NCBI RefSeq assembly: GCF_019218265.1
Contig: NZ_JAHUZE010000001.1
Coordinates: 992,001-1,056,000 of the forward strand
Reading direction: 5' to 3'
Length of the DNA stretch: 64,000 nucleotides
From: Maritimibacter dapengensis
Lineage (GTDB): Bacteria > Pseudomonadota > Alphaproteobacteria > Rhodobacterales > Rhodobacteraceae
This document shows positions 8,754 through 19,511 of the stretch, one piece after another. A model generated the notes under the pieces. It did no database searches, was not told the origin of the DNA, and saw only the letters and a list, made by a program, of their open reading frames with translations. Within the stretch, counting starts at the first letter, position 1. Each line of letters starts with the position of its first letter. A program made the position numbers and the translations under genes.

Positions 8754-10084
8754 AATTGAAGAAACTGCTTGCTCTCGGACTGGCGTTGCTCGCCCCGTCC
8801 CTTGCCCCGCTCACGGCCACCGCCCAGGACGGCGGGCCGCTGCGTATCGAAATCACCGAAGGTGTGATCGAGCCTCTGCCGTTCGCGGTTCCGACCTTTC
8901 AGGCCGAAACCGGCTCGGCCGCGCCATATGCCGACGAGATCACGCGCGTGATCGCGGCGGACCTCTCGGGCACGGGGCTATTCCGGGAAATCCCGTCCTC
9001 GGCCTTCGTCTCCAACGTGACGAATTTCGCCGCGCCCGTGCAATTCGCGGACTGGAAGGCGATCAATTCGCAGGCGCTCATCACCGGGGCGGTCGCCGAG
9101 AACGGCGGGCAGATCACCGTCAAGTTCCGCGTCTATGACGTCTTCTCCGGGACGGAACTGGGGCAGGGGCTTCAATATACCGGCACGGTCGACGGCATCC
9201 GCCGGATCGCGCACCAGGTGGCCGACACGGTCTATTCGCGGATCACGGGCGAAAGCGGCTATTTCGACAGCCGTGTGATCTATGTCTCCGAAAGCGGGCC
9301 GAAGAACGCCCGGCGCAAGCGTCTGGCGATCATGGATTACGACGGCGCCAACGTGAAGTACCTCACCGACAGCGAGTCGCTCGTGCTGGCGCCCCGTTTC
9401 TCGAAGGATGGGAGCCGCGTGCTCTACACGTCTTATGAGACAGGCCAGCCGCAGATCTACGTGCTCGACGTGGCTTCGGCCAATCGTCAGTCGCTTGGCA
9501 CCGGTGGCGGCAACATGGCGTTCAGCCCGCGGTTCTCGCCGGATGGAACGTCGATCATCTTCTCGCTCGAGCAGGGCGGCAACTCGGACATTTACCGGAT
9601 GGGGGTGAACGGCGGTGCGCCGCAGCAATTGACGAACTCACCCGCGATCGAAACCGCGCCCAGCTTCTCGCCGGACGGGTCGCGCATCGTATTCGAGTCG
9701 GATCGGTCGGGCACCCAGCAGCTCTACGTCATGTCCGCGAGCGGCGGCGAAGCACAACGGATCAGCTTCGGCCCCGGTCGCTACGGCACGCCGGTCTGGT
9801 CCCCGCGCGGCGATCTCGTCGCTTTCACCAAACAGAACGCGGGGCGGTTCCATATCGGCGTCATGCGCACCGACGGGTCCGAAGAGCGGCTGCTCACGGC
9901 GTCGTTTCTTGACGAAGGCCCCACTTGGTCGCCAAACGGGCGTGTGATCATGTTCACCCGAGAAAGCCAGGGCGAGGCCGGCGCACCGGCGCTCTATTCG
10001 GTGGACATTTCCGGGCGCAACCTTCGCCGGGTGCCGACACCCGATGGCGGCTCGGACCCGTCGTGGGGGCCGCTCCAGAACTGA
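8750..10084 (+). CDS. tolB: TolB, periplasmic beta-propeller of Tol-Pal
   Basis: A 444-residue exported protein. A Sec signal peptide ([15 protein letters not shown]... cleaved after TATAQ-A-like region near residue 25) is followed by the alpha/beta N-terminal domain and a beta-propeller with repeated FSPDGxxIxF blades, for example [17 protein letters not shown]. TolB binds Pal and TolA and has roles in outer-membrane constriction. It overlaps tolA by 4 bp and precedes pal by 74 bp. Confidence 0.97.
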   Translation: MKLKKLLALGLALLAPSLAPLTATAQDGGPLRIEITEGVIEPLPFAVPTFQAETGSAAPYADEITRVIAADLSGTGLFREIPSSAFVSNVTNFAAPVQFADWKAINSQALITGAVAENGGQITVKFRVYDVFSGTELGQGLQYTGTVDGIRRIAHQVADTVYSRITGESGYFDSRVIYVSESGPKNARRKRLAIMDYDGANVKYLTDSESLVLAPRFSKDGSRVLYTSYETGQPQIYVLDVASANRQSLGTGGGNMAFSPRFSPDGTSIIFSLEQGGNSDIYRMGVNGGAPQQLTNSPAIETAPSFSPDGSRIVFESDRSGTQQLYVMSASGGEAQRISFGPGRYGTPVWSPRGDLVAFTKQNAGRFHIGVMRTDGSEERLLTASFLDEGPTWSPNGRVIMFTRESQGEAGAPALYSVDISGRNLRRVPTPDGGSDPSWGPLQN

Positions 10085-10158
10085 AGGCGCATACATTTCG
10101 GTCCGCCGGGTGAGCGCGGACCTTGCAACGAAAACAAAGAGAGACAGGAAGAAGACCC

Positions 10159-10659
10159 ATGAAAAAGATCACGATTGCAGCTTTGCTCATCGGCGCGGTG
10201 GCGCTGTCGGCCTGCTCGAACAACCGGTTCAACGGGGCAGGCGACGACGCCGCTTCGGCAGCAGGCATGGCCGGCTCGGCCTCGGATCCGAACTCGCCCG
10301 CTTACTTCAACCAGACCATCGGCGACCGCGTGCTCTTTGCCGTGGACCAGTCCACGCTTTCGACCGAAGCCGAAGCCGTGCTGACGCAGCAGGCGACGTG
10401 GCTTGGCAACAACCCGGCCTATTCCGCGATCATCGAAGGCCACGCCGACGAGCAGGGCACCCGCGAATACAACGTCGCGCTTGGTGCGCGTCGCGCCAGC
10501 GCCGTTCAAGGTTTCCTGATCGAACGTGGCGTTGCGCCCAACCGTCTGAAAACCGTAAGCTACGGCAAGGAACGCCCGCTGGCGATCTGTTCGGAAGAAA
10601 GCTGCTATGCGCAGAACCGGCGCGCCGTCACGGTGCTTGCCGCAGGTGCAGGCACGTAA
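10159..10659 (+). CDS. pal: Peptidoglycan-associated lipoprotein Pal
   Basis: A 166-residue outer-membrane lipoprotein: Met-Lys-Lys start, hydrophobic core and lipobox LSAC (Cys about residue 18), then an OmpA-like peptidoglycan-binding domain. The domain shows the signature IIEGHADEQGTREYNVALG and RLKTVSYGKERP, including the Asp and Arg that hold diaminopimelate. The ATG at 10159 is preceded by AGGAAGA; an open frame upstream is not homologous. It works with TolB and TolA. Confidence 0.97.
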   Translation: MKKITIAALLIGAVALSACSNNRFNGAGDDAASAAGMAGSASDPNSPAYFNQTIGDRVLFAVDQSTLSTEAEAVLTQQATWLGNNPAYSAIIEGHADEQGTREYNVALGARRASAVQGFLIERGVAPNRLKTVSYGKERPLAICSEESCYAQNRRAVTVLAAGAGT

Positions 10660-10701
10660 GGACCGAACGGACCCCGACCCGGGCCAGACAAGGAGCATGC
10701 G

Positions 10702-11553
10702 ATGAGTGTGTGGTTGAGAACGGCTGCGCTTGCGGCGATGTGCGGGCTGTCCGCCCCGGCGATGGCGCAGGATCGTGGCCAGACGCTTGCCGACGTGCGG
10801 CAGGAGCTTACGGTTCTGAGTGTCGAGCTGCAACGGCTCAAGACCGAGCTGAACACGACCGGCTCGCCGAGCGGCGTCACCGGGTCGACCACTCGCGAGC
10901 GCGTGGATGCGATCGAAGCGGCACTGGCACGTCTGACCGCCAAGACAGAGGAGCTCGAATTCCGGGTGAACTCGGTGGCCACGGATGGCGGGAACCGTGT
11001 GGGCGACCTGTCGTTCCGGCTCTGCGAGCTCGAGGCCGATTGCGACGTGATGAACGAGGGCATCTCGAAACCGCTGGGCGGGGTCGAGGCTTTGCCCGAC
11101 ACGGCAGCTTCGGGCGGCATGACGACGCCACAGGTCACGCCGCAGGAACCGACCGACGGCACCCAGCTCGCCGTCGGCGAACGGGCCGATTTCGATGCGG
11201 CCAAGGCGGCGTTCGATGGCGGCAACTACGCTCAGGCCGCCGAAGGGTTCCAATCCTTCGTCAGCAATTACCCCGGCACGCCGATGGCGGGGCAGGCGCA
11301 TTTCCTGCGCGGTGAGGCGCTGGCCGCACAAGGCCAGACGGCAGATGCCGCGCGTGCCTATCTCGCATCGTTCTCGGCGGATCAGTCCGGGGGCTCCGCG
11401 CCCGACGCGCTCTTGCGTCTCGGCACGTCGCTCGGCGCGCTTGGGCAGGCGAACGAAGCCTGCGCGACGCTCGCCGAAGTGCCCAACCGTTTCCCAAGCT
11501 CCAACGCGGCGGCTCAGGCCGCGAATGAACGCGCGGCGCTCGGCTGCCAGTGA
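10702..11553 (+). CDS. cpoB: Cell division coordinator CpoB (YbgF), TPR protein
   Basis: A 283-residue periplasmic protein: Sec signal peptide ending at AMAQD (about residue 22), N-terminal coiled coil that trimerises (residues about 28-100, with ELQRLKTELN and AKTEELEFRVN), a low-complexity linker, and C-terminal tetratricopeptide repeats beginning near FDAAKAAFDGGNYAQAAEGF. CpoB links Tol energy state to PBP1B-dependent septal peptidoglycan synthesis in E. coli. The stop overlaps the tilS start by 4 bp. Confidence 0.93.
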   Translation: MSVWLRTAALAAMCGLSAPAMAQDRGQTLADVRQELTVLSVELQRLKTELNTTGSPSGVTGSTTRERVDAIEAALARLTAKTEELEFRVNSVATDGGNRVGDLSFRLCELEADCDVMNEGISKPLGGVEALPDTAASGGMTTPQVTPQEPTDGTQLAVGERADFDAAKAAFDGGNYAQAAEGFQSFVSNYPGTPMAGQAHFLRGEALAAQGQTADAARAYLASFSADQSGGSAPDALLRLGTSLGALGQANEACATLAEVPNRFPSSNAAAQAANERAALGCQ

Positions 11554-12815
11554 CGCCCGAGGCGCGGCTCGACGACGCGCTGCGCAAGGCGCGGGAGCGG
11601 GACCCGTTCGACTGTCTTTGCGTCGCGGTATCCGGCGGCGGCGATTCCATGGCGCTCCTGCACATGGTCGCGCCTTGGGCGCGCCGCGCGGGCGTGGCTG
11701 TCAGGGCCGTGACGGTGGACCACCGCCTGCGCGATGCTTCGGCGGATGAGGCCAAGGCGGTGGCCGCGACCTGCGCGACCCTTGGCCTGCCACATGACAC
11801 GCTCGTCTGGGAGGAGGCCGGGGGCGCATCCCTCGGCAATCTTCCGGCAGCGGCGCGCGCGGCGCGCTATGACCTGATCGCCGCGAAGATTACCGATGTG
11901 CACGGGGAGGCGGCCTGTCCCATCCTCCTTGCCCATACCAGCGACGATGTGGCCGAAACCTTCATGATGCGCATGGCGCGGGGATCTGGCGTGGACGGGC
12001 TGGCGCGGATGCGTGACGACTGGCGGGACCGGGGCCAACGCTGGCTGCGCCCGCTTCTGGACGCGTCCCGCGCCGAGTTGCGTGACTGGCTGACCGGGCA
12101 GGGGATCGGCTGGATCGAGGACCCCACCAATGATGACCCGCGATACGACAGGGCGCGGATCAGGGCCGGTCTGGCGGACCTCGGCATCGATACCGGACGC
12201 ATCGCGGAAACCGCACAGCGCATGGCGTCGGCCCGCGACGTGCTGCGCAGACATGCGTTCGAGAAGGCTCAGGGCATCTGCCGGGTCGAGGCGGGCGACG
12301 TGCTCATCGACCTTCCGGGCCTCTCCCGGCTGCCCACCGAAACAGAATACCGGTTGCTCACACATGCCCTGCGCTGGGTTTCGACCGCGACATATCGCCC
12401 CCGTCAGAAAAGCCTCGTCGAGGCGATCGAGGACATTGCTCGAACCGGCAAGACCACGCTTTCGGGCTGCCTGATGGTTCGCAAAGGCGATGTTCTGCGC
12501 ATCGTCCGTGAATATGACAAGGTCGGCGACCTGCGAAGCGGGCCCGAGGCGTTGTGGGACAATCGTTGGCGTCTGGACGCCCCGGATGCGCTTGATCTGC
12601 AGGGGCTGGAGATCGGGTGCCTGGGGCCCAAGGGACTGAAATCGGTGCCAGATTGGCGCAAGCTCGGCATTCCGCGCGACACGCTGCTGGTCTCACCCGC
12701 CGTCTGGCGGGGCGAGACGCTGGTCGCCGCACCCCTGGCCGATCCCACGTCCGGCTGGTCGGCAAAGATTCACCATCCGTGGGGCGATTTCTTCACTTCC
12801 ATTTTATCGCATTGA
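11550..12815 (+). CDS. tilS: tRNA(Ile)-lysidine synthase TilS
   Basis: TilS adds lysine to C34 of the CAU-anticodon isoleucine tRNA, making it read AUA. The 421-residue product starts with GTG inside the cpoB stop (GTGA). The N-type ATP pyrophosphatase P-loop SGGGDS is at residues 28-33; downstream are VTVDHRLR, HTSDDVAETFMMR and the IEDPTNDDPRYDRARIR motif typical of TilS. The C-terminal region is short and divergent. It is placed between cpoB and ftsH, as in related genomes. Confidence 0.93.
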   Translation: MTPEARLDDALRKARERDPFDCLCVAVSGGGDSMALLHMVAPWARRAGVAVRAVTVDHRLRDASADEAKAVAATCATLGLPHDTLVWEEAGGASLGNLPAAARAARYDLIAAKITDVHGEAACPILLAHTSDDVAETFMMRMARGSGVDGLARMRDDWRDRGQRWLRPLLDASRAELRDWLTGQGIGWIEDPTNDDPRYDRARIRAGLADLGIDTGRIAETAQRMASARDVLRRHAFEKAQGICRVEAGDVLIDLPGLSRLPTETEYRLLTHALRWVSTATYRPRQKSLVEAIEDIARTGKTTLSGCLMVRKGDVLRIVREYDKVGDLRSGPEALWDNRWRLDAPDALDLQGLEIGCLGPKGLKSVPDWRKLGIPRDTLLVSPAVWRGETLVAAPLADPTSGWSAKIHHPWGDFFTSILSH

Positions 12816-12838
12816 ACTCGCGGCTTTGATCCCTATTT
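12811..12838 (+). promoter_or_regulatory. Putative RpoH (sigma-32) promoter of ftsH
   Basis: ATTGAA (12811-12816), 14 bp, CCCTATTT (12831-12838). This resembles the sigma-32 consensus CTTGAA-N13-15-CCCCATNT. It sits about 55 bp before the ftsH start and overlaps the last codons of tilS. ftsH is a classic heat-shock gene, and the same arrangement with the same 14-bp spacer is seen before rpoH in this window. Confidence 0.55.
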
Positions 12839-12893
12839 TATGACACAACCGCGCGAAGGAGGGTCCCGCGCGTGACTTTCAAAGGAGAGACCA

Positions 12894-14816
<1,923 letters not shown>

Positions 14817-14840
14817 GCGCAGCTTCCGAAAAACCACGTA

Positions 14841-14866
14841 GGCCGGGCTTCAGCCCGGCCTTTTTC
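14841..14866 (+). terminator. Intrinsic terminator after ftsH
   Basis: GGCCGGGC (14841-14848), loop TTCA, GCCCGGCC (14853-14860), followed by TTTTTCTT. A perfect 8-bp GC stem with a T-tract, 24 bp past the ftsH stop, closing the tol-pal-tilS-ftsH transcription unit. Confidence 0.9.
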
Positions 14867-14970
14867 TTGGCACGGTGCCGGAGCCGAGGCCGATCCTCGA
14901 CTATCCGGCATTTCCCCCTGTTCGCGCGCGGCCCTGCGGCCCATAATGGCGAGGAAGGGATAGGTGCCGT

Positions 14971-15768
14971 TTGACGACAACCGATTGGAACCCCGACCTT
15001 TATGGTCGTTTCGCGGGGCTGCGCTTGCGCCCGGCGCTCGACCTTCTGTCACGGGTCGCGGATCTGCCTCCGGGCCCGATCTTCGACATGGGCTGCGGGT
15101 CGGGCGCGGTGGGTGGTGCGCTGGCCACACGGTTTTCCGATCGCGACCTGATCGGGCTCGACCAGTCGCCCGCCATGCTGGAAGAGGCCGAGGAAACCGG
15201 CCATTACACCCGGCTCATCCAATCCGACGCGACAACCTTCACGCCGGATTTCATGCCCGCGCTGATCTTCTCCAACGCGCTGTGCCATTGGCTCCCCGAC
15301 CACGCCACGCTGTTTGCCGGCTGGGCGGACTGGCTCCCCCCCGGCGGCATGCTCGCCGTCCAGATGCCGCGCCAGTTCTTCGAGCCGTCCCACGCGCTTC
15401 TGCGGGAGATTGCCGAAACGCTCTTTCCCGACCGCTTCGACTTCACCGGCTGGCAGCCCCATGTCGCCGCGCCCGAGACCTATGCCCGGCTGTTCCCCGA
15501 GGCAATGTTCGACTGCGACGTCTGGGAAACGCGGTATATCCAGCGTCTCGCCCCGACCGCGGACGGCAGCCACCCGGTGCGCAATTTCACGCAATCGACG
15601 GCGATGCGCCCGGTGCTGGAGAAGCTCGGCGACCAAGAGACGACGCGGTTCCTGCGGATGTATGAAGACCAGTTGGCCGAAGCCTACCCGGTCACCGACG
15701 AAGCGGGTGTGCTCTTTCCCTTCCAAAGGCTGTTCTTCACGGTGCGCCGGGCGAGCGGAGAGGAGTAA
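14971..15768 (+). CDS. Class I SAM-dependent methyltransferase (trans-aconitate methyltransferase-like)
   Basis: A 265-residue cytosolic methyltransferase. SAM motif I is clear (IFDMGCGSGAVGGAL, about residues 31-45), with motif II acidic residue in LIGLDQSPAML and a later NALCHWLPD. The overall layout resembles trans-aconitate 2-methyltransferase (Tam) or BioC-like enzymes; the substrate cannot be told from sequence. The start is TTG 14971 with GAGGAAGGGA upstream. It is followed by the MOSC gene after 3 bp, suggesting co-expression. Confidence 0.8.
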   Translation: MTTTDWNPDLYGRFAGLRLRPALDLLSRVADLPPGPIFDMGCGSGAVGGALATRFSDRDLIGLDQSPAMLEEAEETGHYTRLIQSDATTFTPDFMPALIFSNALCHWLPDHATLFAGWADWLPPGGMLAVQMPRQFFEPSHALLREIAETLFPDRFDFTGWQPHVAAPETYARLFPEAMFDCDVWETRYIQRLAPTADGSHPVRNFTQSTAMRPVLEKLGDQETTRFLRMYEDQLAEAYPVTDEAGVLFPFQRLFFTVRRASGEE

Positions 15769-15771
15769 GCC

Positions 15772-16359
15772 ATGCCGGATATCTACGAAAGAACGCCCCA
15801 TATCGGGCGGATCACCTTCCTTGGCCGGGTCACGAACCGAAGCGCCGGACCCGCGTCGGAACCGCTGGAGACCGCGCGGCTGACATGGGAGGGGATCGAG
15901 GGCGAAAGCCATGGCGGGCTGACCCGCCGCGCCTGCATCCGCGTTTCGACGCTTCACCCCGAGGCGGTCGAGATCCGCAACACCCGGCAACTCACGATCC
16001 TCTCCGCCGAAGAGATCGCCGAGACCGCGCGCGAACTGGGCATGGACGTGCTGGACCCGGCCCTTATGGGCGCCTCCATCGTGATCGAGGGAATTCCTGA
16101 CCTGACCTATCTGCCGCCCTCCGCCCGGTTACAGACCGCGGGCGGCGCGACGATGGTGGTGGACGGGGTGAACCACCCCTGTGTCATCACCGGCAAGTCC
16201 GTCGAGGCCGCGCATCCGGGCAAGGGCGTCGGTTACAAACCCGCCGCCATGCATCGGCGCGGCGTGGTCGCCTGGGCCGAACGCCCCGGCGAATTGGCGC
16301 TCGGTGACGAGGTGACGCTCACCGTCCCGAAGCAGCGCGCATGGGCGCCTTTGGGCTGA
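15772..16359 (+). CDS. MOSC domain-containing protein
   Basis: A 195-residue MOSC (molybdenum cofactor sulfurase C-terminal) protein. The predicted MOSC fold includes the conserved Cys in NHPCVITGKSVE, near residue 143, and the C-terminal RRGVVAWAERPGEL and GDEVTL elements. MOSC proteins bind sulfur or Moco and can be involved in detoxification reductase systems or sulfur-carrier functions. The short stand-alone form here has no attached ferredoxin or PLP domain. It is transcribed with the methyltransferase just upstream. Confidence 0.8.
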   Translation: MPDIYERTPHIGRITFLGRVTNRSAGPASEPLETARLTWEGIEGESHGGLTRRACIRVSTLHPEAVEIRNTRQLTILSAEEIAETARELGMDVLDPALMGASIVIEGIPDLTYLPPSARLQTAGGATMVVDGVNHPCVITGKSVEAAHPGKGVGYKPAAMHRRGVVAWAERPGELALGDEVTLTVPKQRAWAPLG

Positions 16360-16443
16360 CCCGATCCGACGCCCGGGTTTCCTATCGGCAACACGGGTTT
16401 CTTCGCGATGCCGAAAACGCGCCCGAATAAGTCGCGTTTCAGG

Positions 16444-16473
16444 TTGCCGGACGGGGAATGTATGCATGATAAC
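16444..16473 (+). promoter_or_regulatory. Possible sigma-70 promoter of fhs
   Basis: TTGCCG (16444-16449), 17 bp, TGATAA (16467-16472), about 45 bp before the fhs ATG. The -35 matches four of six consensus bases and the spacing is ideal. It was found by eye only. Confidence 0.4.
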
Positions 16474-16517
16474 CCCCGCAAGTGCGCCCAAGGGCGAAAT
16501 TTGGGAGGAATGAATAC

Positions 16518-18194
16518 ATGAGCCACAAGTCCGACATCGAAATCGCCCGCGAAGCGAAGAAGCGCCCGATCCAGGAGATCGCGGAAAAGCTCGATATGAC
16601 TTTCGACGACATCATCCCCTACGGCCACGACAAGGCCAAGGTGAGCCAGGACTTCATCAACTCGGTGCAGGACCGCAAAGACGGCAAGCTGATCCTCGTG
16701 ACCGCGATCAACCCGACGCCGGCGGGCGAGGGCAAGACGACGACCACCGTGGGTCTTGGTGACGGGCTGAACGCCATCGGCAAGAAGGCTGCGATCTGTA
16801 TCCGCGAAGCCTCGCTCGGGCCGAACTTCGGGATGAAGGGCGGGGCCGCCGGGGGTGGTTATGCGCAGGTCGTGCCGATGGAGGACATGAACCTCCATTT
16901 CACCGGTGACTTCCACGCGATCACCTCGGCGCACAACCTGCTGTCGGCGATGATCGACAACCACATCTACTGGGGCAACGAGCTTGCCATCGACGAGCGC
17001 CGGGTTTCGTGGCGTCGGGTCGTCGACCTCAACGACCGCGCGCTGCGCGACGTGGTGACCTCGCTCGGCGGTGTCGCCAACGGCTTCCCGCGCCAGACCG
17101 GGTTCGACATCACGGTGGCGTCCGAGGTCATGGCGATCCTGTGCCTGTCCAAAGACCTCGCCGACCTTCAGGAGCGGCTGGGCGATATCATCGTCGCCTA
17201 CACCCGTGAGCGCAAAGCGATCACCTGCCGCGACATCGGGGCGGACGGCGCGATGACGGTGCTTCTGAAAGACGCGATGCAGCCGAACCTCGTCCAGACG
17301 CTGGAAAACAACCCGGCTTTCGTGCATGGCGGCCCCTTCGCCAATATCGCGCATGGCTGTAACTCGCTGATCGCGACCAAGACCGCGCTCAAGCTTGCCG
17401 ATTATGTCGTGACCGAAGCGGGCTTCGGGGCCGATCTCGGCGCCGAGAAGTTCATGAACATCAAGTGCCGCAAGGGCGGGCTGGCGCCTTCCGTGGTTGT
17501 CTGTGTGGCCACGATCCGCGCGATGAAGATGAACGGCGGTGTCGCCAAGGCCGATCTGGGTGCCGAGAACGTGGATGCGGTGAAAGCCGGGTGCCCGAAC
17601 CTTGGTCGCCACATCGAGAACCTCAAGAGCTTCGGTGTGCCGGTGGTCGTCGCGATCAACCACTTCGTCACCGACACCGATGCGGAAGTGCAGGCGGTCA
17701 AGGATTACGTCGAAGGCCACGGCTCGGAAGCGATCCTGTGCAAGCACTGGGCCAACGGCTCGGCCGGCACCAAGGACCTCGCCACCCGCGTGGCCGAAAT
17801 CGCAGATGCCGACATGGGCAGCTTCGGCCCGCTCTACAACGACGAGATGCCGCTTTTCGAGAAGATCGAAACCGTGGCCAAGCGCATCTACCGCGCTGAC
17901 GAGGTGTTGGCGGACAAGAAGATCCGCGACCAGCTCAAGGCCTGGGAAGAGGCGGGTTACGGCGATCTGCCGGTCTGCATGGCTAAGACGCAATATTCCT
18001 TCTCGACAGACCCGAACCTGCGCGGCGCGCCCACCGGCCATTCGGTGCCGATCCGCGAAGTGCGGCTGTCGGCGGGTGCGGGCTTCGTCGTGGTGATCTG
18101 CGGCGAGATCATGACCATGCCGGGTCTGCCCTCGAAACCGGCCGCGCTGACCATCGGCCTCGACGAGGCGGGCGACGTCCAGGGCTTGTTCTGA
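16518..18194 (+). CDS. fhs: Formate-tetrahydrofolate ligase
   Basis: ATP-dependent ligase joining formate to tetrahydrofolate to give 10-formyl-THF, or in reverse yielding ATP and formate during C1 oxidation. The 558-residue product has the usual family length. The P-loop [18 protein letters not shown] lies near residues 62-79, followed by [18 protein letters not shown] and HFTGDFHAI, all diagnostic. ATG 16518 follows GGGAGGAATG. Its neighbours are two folD paralogues, so the cluster can interconvert formate, 10-formyl-, methenyl- and methylene-THF; in roseobacters this pathway is used for methyl groups from methylated osmolytes (inference). Confidence 0.98.
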   Translation: MSHKSDIEIAREAKKRPIQEIAEKLDMTFDDIIPYGHDKAKVSQDFINSVQDRKDGKLILVTAINPTPAGEGKTTTTVGLGDGLNAIGKKAAICIREASLGPNFGMKGGAAGGGYAQVVPMEDMNLHFTGDFHAITSAHNLLSAMIDNHIYWGNELAIDERRVSWRRVVDLNDRALRDVVTSLGGVANGFPRQTGFDITVASEVMAILCLSKDLADLQERLGDIIVAYTRERKAITCRDIGADGAMTVLLKDAMQPNLVQTLENNPAFVHGGPFANIAHGCNSLIATKTALKLADYVVTEAGFGADLGAEKFMNIKCRKGGLAPSVVVCVATIRAMKMNGGVAKADLGAENVDAVKAGCPNLGRHIENLKSFGVPVVVAINHFVTDTDAEVQAVKDYVEGHGSEAILCKHWANGSAGTKDLATRVAEIADADMGSFGPLYNDEMPLFEKIETVAKRIYRADEVLADKKIRDQLKAWEEAGYGDLPVCMAKTQYSFSTDPNLRGAPTGHSVPIREVRLSAGAGFVVVICGEIMTMPGLPSKPAALTIGLDEAGDVQGLF

Positions 18195-18205
18195 TCCGGG
18201 CGCTT

Positions 18206-18274
18206 CGCTAGAGCGGGCATCGAGCCCGCTCCAGCGATAACCTGCGGTTAAGCATATTTATGGCACGATGAAAC
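18206..18274 (+). repeat. GC hairpin plus conserved A/T tail (3'-end element, copy 1)
   Basis: Hairpin GAGCGGGC (18211-18218), loop ATCGA, GCCCGCTC (18224-18231), extended by CGCT/AGCG. It is followed at 18253-18273 by a tail reading GCATATTTATGGCACGATGA and one further A, identical to the tail at 53775. It lies between fhs and the first folD. See the other copies at 36384, 37497, 45973 and 53743. Confidence 0.6.
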
Positions 18275-18299
18275 GGGGCGCGGAGGGACAGGAGCCGTT

Positions 18300-19196
18300 A
18301 TGTCGGAGACACACCACCGGGCCGCGTTGATCGACGGCAAATCCATTGCCGCCGATATGCGCGCGGAAATCGCGAAAGAGGCGGGCGAGCTGACCGAACA
18401 GGGTTGGCCGCCCTTGCTCGTCTCGGTCTCGGTTGGAGACCAGGCGGCCTCGGACCTCTACGTTCGCAACCAGAAAAAACATGCCGAAAGCGCGGGCGTC
18501 GCGTTCGAGGCGCGGGATTACCCCGAGAACACCTCGCTCGAGCAGCTCATAGGCATCCTGCAGGGGCTGAACCACGATCCGCGCGTGAACGGGATCATCA
18601 TTCAGCGCCCCTTGCCCGAGCACATTCCGGTCAAGGCGCTGCAAAAGGCCGTTCATCCGCTCAAGGACGTGGAAGGCATGCACCCGGCCTCGATCGGGAA
18701 TATCGTCTACAACGACCTCGCGCTCGGCCCCTGTACCGCCGTGGCCGCGGTGGAGATCCTCAAGACACTTCCGATGGAGATGGAGGGGCTGAACGTCACC
18801 GTGATCGGCCATTCCGAAATCGTCGGAAAACCTATCGCGTTTCTCATGATGGGGCTGGGGGCGACCGTGACGGTCTGCCACCACATGACCCGCTCGGTCG
18901 CCATGCATAGCCGCGCGGCGGATGCGGTCTTCGTCGCCGTGGGCAAGGCCGGTCTGGTGACGGGCGACATGATCAAACCGGGTGCGGCGGTGATCGACAT
19001 CGGTATCAACCGTGTCGAGGGCAAGACCGTGGGCGACGTGGATTTTGACAGCGTGGCCGAGGTCGCGGGCTGGCTCACCCCGGTGCCGGGCGGTGTCGGT
19101 CCGGTGACGGTGGCGACGCTGATGAAAAACGCCGTACTGGCGACGCGGATGCAGATGGAGCATTACCGCGAGTCATACACCAAGACGGATTTCTGA
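18300..19196 (+). CDS. folD: Divergent FolD paralogue, methylene-THF dehydrogenase-like
   Basis: A 298-residue protein with both FolD domains: folate-binding N-half and a Rossmann NAD(P) domain with VIGHSEIVGKPIAF and the C-terminal [15 protein letters not shown]. Unlike the canonical copy at 19508, the catalytic lysine of the YxxxK motif is Gln58 (YVRNQ), the conserved Asp of KDVDG is Glu125 (KDVEG) and PCTP reads PCTA. In human MTHFD1 this Lys is needed for the cyclohydrolase step, so this copy may be mainly or only a dehydrogenase (inference). It sits 105 bp after fhs and directly abuts the next gene (stop TGA, then ATG). It may be an NAD(P)-dependent enzyme for C1 oxidation. Confidence 0.85.
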   Translation: MSETHHRAALIDGKSIAADMRAEIAKEAGELTEQGWPPLLVSVSVGDQAASDLYVRNQKKHAESAGVAFEARDYPENTSLEQLIGILQGLNHDPRVNGIIIQRPLPEHIPVKALQKAVHPLKDVEGMHPASIGNIVYNDLALGPCTAVAAVEILKTLPMEMEGLNVTVIGHSEIVGKPIAFLMMGLGATVTVCHHMTRSVAMHSRAADAVFVAVGKAGLVTGDMIKPGAAVIDIGINRVEGKTVGDVDFDSVAEVAGWLTPVPGGVGPVTVATLMKNAVLATRMQMEHYRESYTKTDF

Positions 19197-19511
19197 ATGA
19201 CGCGGCCCCATCCTGCAACGCTTACGACACTCGCGCAGCTTCGGCAGGGCATCGACGCCATCGACGAGGAGATCATGGCGCTCCTGGGCGAACGGCTGGC
19301 GCATGTGGATTGCGTGGTGCCGATCAAGGCGCGCGCCAGGATCGCTGCCGCAGCTCCGTCGCGCGCGGCCGAAGTATACGACAACGCTCGCACACGCGCC
19401 GAGCGGCACGGGTTCGACCCCGACATCGCCGAGGCGATGTGGCGGGTCATGGTTGAGGCGCTGATCGCCCGCGAGGAGCGGGTGCTTGGCCGAGAAGGAG
19501 AGGACAAATGA
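19197..19511 (+). CDS. Chorismate mutase-like protein (AroQ/PchB type)
   Basis: A 104-residue all-helical protein of the chorismate mutase type II fold. The first helix has [20 protein letters not shown]; residues aligning with active-site groups of PchB/AroQ are Arg16, Arg33, Lys44 and Arg56. At the position of the catalytic Gln near the C-terminus I read Glu (IAREERVL), as in yeast mutase. It could be a chorismate mutase or isochorismate pyruvate-lyase; family members also exist with unknown roles. It starts right after the first folD stop and overlaps the second folD by 4 bp, so all three are almost certainly one operon. Why an aromatic-pathway fold sits between two folate enzymes is unexplained. 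Confidence 0.75.
   Translation: MTRPHPATLTTLAQLRQGIDAIDEEIMALLGERLAHVDCVVPIKARARIAAAAPSRAAEVYDNARTRAERHGFDPDIAEAMWRVMVEALIAREERVLGREGEDK

Noticed and set aside
18206-18274. Reading the GC-hairpin elements as REP/transposon remnants
   Set aside because: The hairpin sequences differ between copies while the tail and 3'-end position are kept, which fits a functional 3' element better than mobile copies.
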